Shown here piece after piece: positions 4,908 to 8,167 of a stretch of 8,167 nt of DNA; positions within the stretch are counted from its first letter, which is position 1, and the number at the start of each line of letters is the position of its first letter. The notes below the pieces were generated by a model that was given only the letters and a program-made list of their open reading frames with translations, made no database searches and had not been told where the DNA came from. Made by a program: the position numbers and the translations under genes. The stretch is from contig JAGFXQ010000144.1 of NCBI GenBank assembly GCA_017861355.1, forward strand, positions 1-8,167, in the 5' to 3' direction. Source of the stretch: Bacillota bacterium. Its GTDB lineage: Bacteria > Bacillota > Clostridia > Lachnospirales > Lachnospiraceae.

Positions 4908-7238
4908 TTACAATCTCATCTCTTTTTCCTTCAAAGCCTTCAATATATCTTCTGAAGTGATCGGCATCTTATAAAAGCGTACACCGATTGCATTATAGAT
5001 CGCGTTCGCTATACAGGGAGCTCCCGGAACCATAAGCGGTTCTCCTACACCACGCGCACCATAGGGTCCGGTTGGCTCTGCATGTTCCACATACTTTGCG
5101 ACCAGCTCCGGAATATCATCCGCGGTAGGAATCTTATAATCCATAAAGCTTTTGTTCAATACCTTTCCGTTCTTTAACTTAAGTTCTTCCAGCAACGCAG
5201 TTCCCAATGCCTGAACCATCGCTCCTTCACTCTGTGCAGCAAACAAGGTTGGATTGATCACTTTACCTGCGTCGAAGCAGGATACCATCTTCAAGACCTT
5301 GCATGCTCCGGTATCCGTATCAATCTCGACTTCACAGCCGTTCATTCCCATCGTCCAGAAAGCAGCCGGATGGTGCTTAGCCACGCCAGTATTCTTATCT
5401 GTCTTGATATTGTTCTCCAAGGTAAAGGAACCAACTCCAATTGCAGGACCACCATAACCGCTGCCGTCATCAAAGGATACTCCGAGAGCAAAATCCGAGA
5501 TCGGAAGCTTCCTCTCCGGATAAAGCTTATGTACAACAAAGCCATCCCGGAACTCGAGATCTCTCTTGACCGCACCCATTTTGATTTGAGCAAGGTCGAG
5601 GACCTTATCGATCAGGTTCTCTGCTGCCAGTTTTACTGCATTCCCGGCACAATATGTAGTACGACTTGCAACGGTCTGCCATTCATAAGGAGTATAGTCG
5701 GTATCTCCCGCGCAGAAGGTTATCGTATCGGGTGATACAGACAGAACCTCAGCTGCGATCTGTACCAGGACAGTCGATGCACCCTGTCCAATCTCCTGCG
5801 CACTGCTGAGTAGGAAGAATGTTCCGTCTTCATTCATACGCAGAATCGCCGAAGAGCCTGCATTGGATGGCATGGAAGGGGATTTCCAACCCGCTGCGAT
5901 CCCCTTGGCACGAATCTTATGCGGTCCTGCCGGTGCGGATGGCTTATCATATTCCATCTCCTTCACAACAACATCAATACAGTCTAATAATCCGGCAACC
6001 TCCATCTTTTCACCCATTCCGGTGAAGCCACCCGGTCGAATTCCGTTCAGCCGCCTTATCTCAACCGGTGTAAGACCAACCTTCTCTGCAATGATATCCA
6101 TATTCTGTTCGATGGCGAAATGAATCTCGCACATACCAAACCCGCGATAAGGACCTCCTACCGGATGATTGGTATAAACACAGTAGCTGTCCGTCCAGAC
6201 ATTATCAATATCATAAGGTCCGGCAGAAGCCCATCCGCCGGCTTTTGTAATATTGACACCATATTCCGTATATGCTCCGCCATCCCAGATGAACTCATTA
6301 TGTAATGCTGTTATCTTACCATCCTTACGAACTCCTGCTTTGATTTTAGCATGCATTCCCTGACGAACATAAGCATTCACGAATTCATCCTCGCGGGTAT
6401 AGACCAGTTTTACCGGACGCCCCTGGCAGTGCTTTGCCAGAGGAATAACAATTCCCTCCAGCGTTGTTCCGGCCTTAGAACCGAAGCCACCACCTACTGT
6501 TGGTGCGATTACCCTGATCTTATTCAGAGGTATCGCAAAGGCAACGGAAAGCGCCTGCCTTACTGCATAGGGTGACTGACAGCTTGCCCAGACAGTCAGC
6601 TTACCATTCGCTTCATATTTTGCAATCGCAGCATGTGGTTCCAGTGGTACATGCTGCACATGAGGAATATAGAATTGATTTTCAAAAATATAATCTGCTT
6701 CGGCAAAGGCCTTCTCTGCATCACCCTTACGCAGGATATAATGATGCGATATATTGGTGCCTTTTTCCGGATAAAAGATTGGTGCCACCTTGTAGGTATG
6801 CAGGTCGGGATGAATAATCGGAGCATCCGGCTTCATACCATCGATTGCATTAGTAACCGCTGGTAATTCTTCGTACTCCACCTTGACCAGATCACACGCT
6901 TGTCTGGCAATCTCCGGTGTCTCGGCTGCAACTGCGGCGACTGCTTCACCCATGTATTTCGCAGTATCTCCGACCTTCGCCATGAAATACCTGTCCTCCA
7001 GATAAAGACCGGCACGATTCGGATATTCGTCACCCGTGATGACGCATTTTACTCCCGGAAGTTTCATTGCTTCTGATGTATCAATCGAAAGAATTCTTGC
7101 ATGAGCATAAGGGCTTCTTACGCAGGCAGCATAAAGCATTCTGGCAAAACGGAGATCATCTACATATTCCGCTGTGCCAGTGACTTTCATCATCGCATCT
7201 TTCCGGTCATATGACTTACCGACATACTCCAGCTCCAT
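4908..7238 (-). CDS. Molybdenum hydroxylase large subunit (xanthine dehydrogenase family, molybdopterin-binding)
   Basis: The 776-residue protein is a full-length catalytic subunit of the xanthine dehydrogenase/aldehyde oxidase family. It binds molybdopterin cytosine dinucleotide or a similar cofactor and hydroxylates a heterocycle or aldehyde with water. Residues about 18-125 form the hammerhead domain (KVTGTAEYVDDL). Cofactor-contact motifs follow: LEPHAA (199-204), QSPYAVR (221-227), GGGFGSK (249-255), YRGFG (364-368), QEIGQG (481-486) and ASRTTYCAGNA (524-534). GARGVGEP (727-734) supplies E733, the expected catalytic base. The residue after GGGFGSK is Ala256, where xanthine oxidases have the purine-binding Glu (bovine Glu802), so xanthine specificity is doubtful. 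The ATG at 7238 overlaps the TAA of the [2Fe-2S] subunit (TAATG) and has GGAGGTG seven bases upstream, implying coupled translation. No export signal is visible; a cytoplasmic enzyme is expected. Alternative substrates include other purines, nicotinate-like rings or aldehydes. Confidence 0.93.
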   Translation of the reverse strand: MELEYVGKSYDRKDAMMKVTGTAEYVDDLRFARMLYAACVRSPYAHARILSIDTSEAMKLPGVKCVITGDEYPNRAGLYLEDRYFMAKVGDTAKYMGEAVAAVAAETPEIARQACDLVKVEYEELPAVTNAIDGMKPDAPIIHPDLHTYKVAPIFYPEKGTNISHHYILRKGDAEKAFAEADYIFENQFYIPHVQHVPLEPHAAIAKYEANGKLTVWASCQSPYAVRQALSVAFAIPLNKIRVIAPTVGGGFGSKAGTTLEGIVIPLAKHCQGRPVKLVYTREDEFVNAYVRQGMHAKIKAGVRKDGKITALHNEFIWDGGAYTEYGVNITKAGGWASAGPYDIDNVWTDSYCVYTNHPVGGPYRGFGMCEIHFAIEQNMDIIAEKVGLTPVEIRRLNGIRPGGFTGMGEKMEVAGLLDCIDVVVKEMEYDKPSAPAGPHKIRAKGIAAGWKSPSMPSNAGSSAILRMNEDGTFFLLSSAQEIGQGASTVLVQIAAEVLSVSPDTITFCAGDTDYTPYEWQTVASRTTYCAGNAVKLAAENLIDKVLDLAQIKMGAVKRDLEFRDGFVVHKLYPERKLPISDFALGVSFDDGSGYGGPAIGVGSFTLENNIKTDKNTGVAKHHPAAFWTMGMNGCEVEIDTDTGACKVLKMVSCFDAGKVINPTLFAAQSEGAMVQALGTALLEELKLKNGKVLNKSFMDYKIPTADDIPELVAKYVEHAEPTGPYGARGVGEPLMVPGAPCIANAIYNAIGVRFYKMPITSEDILKALKEKEMRL

Positions 7239-7717
7239 TACTGTCCACCTCCCCTTAAGACTTCAGCTGTCTCTTCAATCGCTTCGATAATTCGGACATA
7301 TCCGGTACATCTACACAGATTTCCAACGATCGCTGTCTTTATCTCTTCCCTGCTGGGATTTGGATTTTCCTGTAATAAGGCAGTTCCTGACATAAGAAAG
7401 CCCGGGGTGCAAAAGCCACATTGGAGTGCAGAATGCTTAATAAATTGTTTTTGCAATTCACTAAGTTCTCCATCCTTGGCAAGGCCTTCAACGGTTGTAA
7501 TGTGCATCCCGTCAAGCTCCGGCGCCAATACCAGACAGGCATTCAGTGGTTTGCCGTCAGCGATAATCGTACATGCTCCACACTCTCCGGCACCACAACC
7601 CTCTTTTGTTCCGATCAGGCACAGATCATCACGTATAATATTTAGCATAGTGCGATTCGCATCCACATAAAGCTCCACTGGCTCTTCATTAATAAAGAAG
7701 TTTACTTTATTTTTCAT
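7238..7717 (-). CDS. Molybdenum hydroxylase [2Fe-2S] subunit (XdhC/CoxS-like)
   Basis: This 159-residue subunit carries electrons from the Mo centre to the FAD subunit. The N-terminal plant-ferredoxin domain has C41, C46, C49 and C61 (EGCGAGECGACT, then NAC). The C-terminal four-helix domain has C100, C103, C135 and C137 (QCGFCTPG and LCRCTGY). All eight cluster ligands are present, and Q99 is the usual residue near the pterin. I chose the start at 7717 rather than the in-frame ATG at 7744. It has AAGGAGGTG seven bases upstream, gives the family's normal MKNKVNFFIN start, and overlaps the FAD-subunit stop by the classic ATGA. The nine extra residues from 7744 (MVPARRCCR) look like read-through of the neighbour's 3' end. 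Its stop overlaps the large-subunit start. The length is typical for the family. Confidence 0.96.
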   Translation of the reverse strand: MKNKVNFFINEEPVELYVDANRTMLNIIRDDLCLIGTKEGCGAGECGACTIIADGKPLNACLVLAPELDGMHITTVEGLAKDGELSELQKQFIKHSALQCGFCTPGFLMSGTALLQENPNPSREEIKTAIVGNLCRCTGYVRIIEAIEETAEVLRGGGQ

Positions 7718-8167
7718 TCTGCAGCACCTCCTTGCAGGAACCATTCAAGGCTGCGTCTTACAGCGACCTCAACAACATCCAGACGATATTCCTTGGATGC
7801 TCTGATATCACTGATCGGTGATACTTCTGTCCGGGCAAGTTTTGCGGCTTCTTCAATTAGCTTGGATGTCAATGTCTTTGCATATAGCAATTCTTCTGTC
7901 TTAGGAAGTCTTATAGGAGTTGGAGCTACTGCTCCAAAAGCCATCCTATAGCTGTCTTTTATCATAAGTACTGTACTGCAGATTGTAGACAAATCTACTT
8001 CCTTACGCCGTGAAACCTTTGTAAAGATACCTTTTGCACCTTCTGAATAAGGAACTCGGATACCAATCACAATTTCATCTGACTTTAAAGAAGTCTTTCT
8101 GACAAATGTAATAAATTCTTCTATCGGCACTTCCCGTTCGCCATCTTTACCAGCGATGCACATTTTT
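7714..8167 (-). CDS. Molybdenum hydroxylase FAD-binding subunit (XdhB/CoxM-like), N-terminus beyond window
   Basis: Only the C-terminal 150 residues are in the window. The frame is still open at the edge (AAA codon before the Met at 8163), so that Met is probably internal. The visible part starts at the end of the PCMH-type FAD domain (GEREVPIEEFITFVRKTSL, then DEIVIGIRVP). It continues into the CO-dehydrogenase flavoprotein C-terminal domain (FTKVSRRKEVDLSTICSTV, then MAFGAVAPTPIRLPKTEELL). Family members are about 270-300 residues, so roughly 120-150 are missing, including the main FAD-binding loops. The subunit passes electrons from the [2Fe-2S] clusters to NAD+ or another acceptor. Its TGA stop overlaps the next ATG (ATGA), so the three subunits are made from one message in the order FAD, FeS, Mo. 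Confidence 0.93.
   Translation of the reverse strand, partial: KMCIAGKDGEREVPIEEFITFVRKTSLKSDEIVIGIRVPYSEGAKGIFTKVSRRKEVDLSTICSTVLMIKDSYRMAFGAVAPTPIRLPKTEELLYAKTLTSKLIEEAAKLARTEVSPISDIRASKEYRLDVVEVAVRRSLEWFLQGGAAE

Noticed and set aside
7718..7744. Nine-residue N-terminal extension of the [2Fe-2S] subunit
   Set aside because: The ATG at 7717 has the strong ribosome site and ATGA overlap. The extension lies within the 3' end of the FAD-subunit gene and has no family match.

Overview
This window looks like chromosome from a low-to-moderate GC anaerobic Firmicute, most likely a Clostridia/Lachnospiraceae-type bacterium. The evidence is strong AAGGAGGTG-type ribosome binding sites, sigma-A-like promoters, an AT-rich intergenic style, a YcxB-type membrane protein, a bacteriohemerythrin and a three-subunit molybdenum hydroxylase of the kind common in gut and soil clostridia. 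The lineage is an inference from gene style; no rRNA or other taxonomic marker is present.

Layout, left to right. (1) 1-1155, minus: the N-terminal 385 residues of a secreted multi-domain protein, cut by the window edge. (2) 1246-1317: a long hairpin with a T-run, a terminator for the next gene. (3) 1355-1801, minus: an XRE-like helix-turn-helix regulator. Its upstream region holds five direct 20-bp repeats with internal dyad symmetry (1841-1940), placed just downstream of an extended -10 promoter. (4) 2030-2619, plus: an inverted repeat, a good sigma-A promoter and a complete bacteriohemerythrin, followed by a textbook terminator. (5) 2698-3222, minus: a two-helix YcxB-like membrane protein. 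(6) 3371-4663, minus: an NCS2 uracil-type permease with its own promoter and a leader hairpin, closed by an 18-bp stem. (7) 4908-8167, minus: a molybdenum hydroxylase operon transcribed FAD subunit (partial), [2Fe-2S] subunit, molybdopterin subunit, with ATGA and TAATG overlaps that imply translational coupling.

How the genes fit together. The molybdenum hydroxylase subunits form one enzyme: electrons pass from the substrate at the Mo centre through two [2Fe-2S] clusters to FAD. The co-directional nucleobase permease downstream suggests nucleobase uptake linked to heterocycle oxidation. However, the permease carries uracil-type rather than xanthine-type signature residues, and by eye the Mo subunit lacks the glutamate that binds purines in xanthine oxidase. 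The exact substrate is therefore open.

The most distinctive non-coding structure is the phased 20-bp repeat array in front of the XRE regulator. It looks like a multi-operator autoregulatory site or a structured 5' leader. I found no CRISPR array, rRNA, tRNA, transposon or phage gene.
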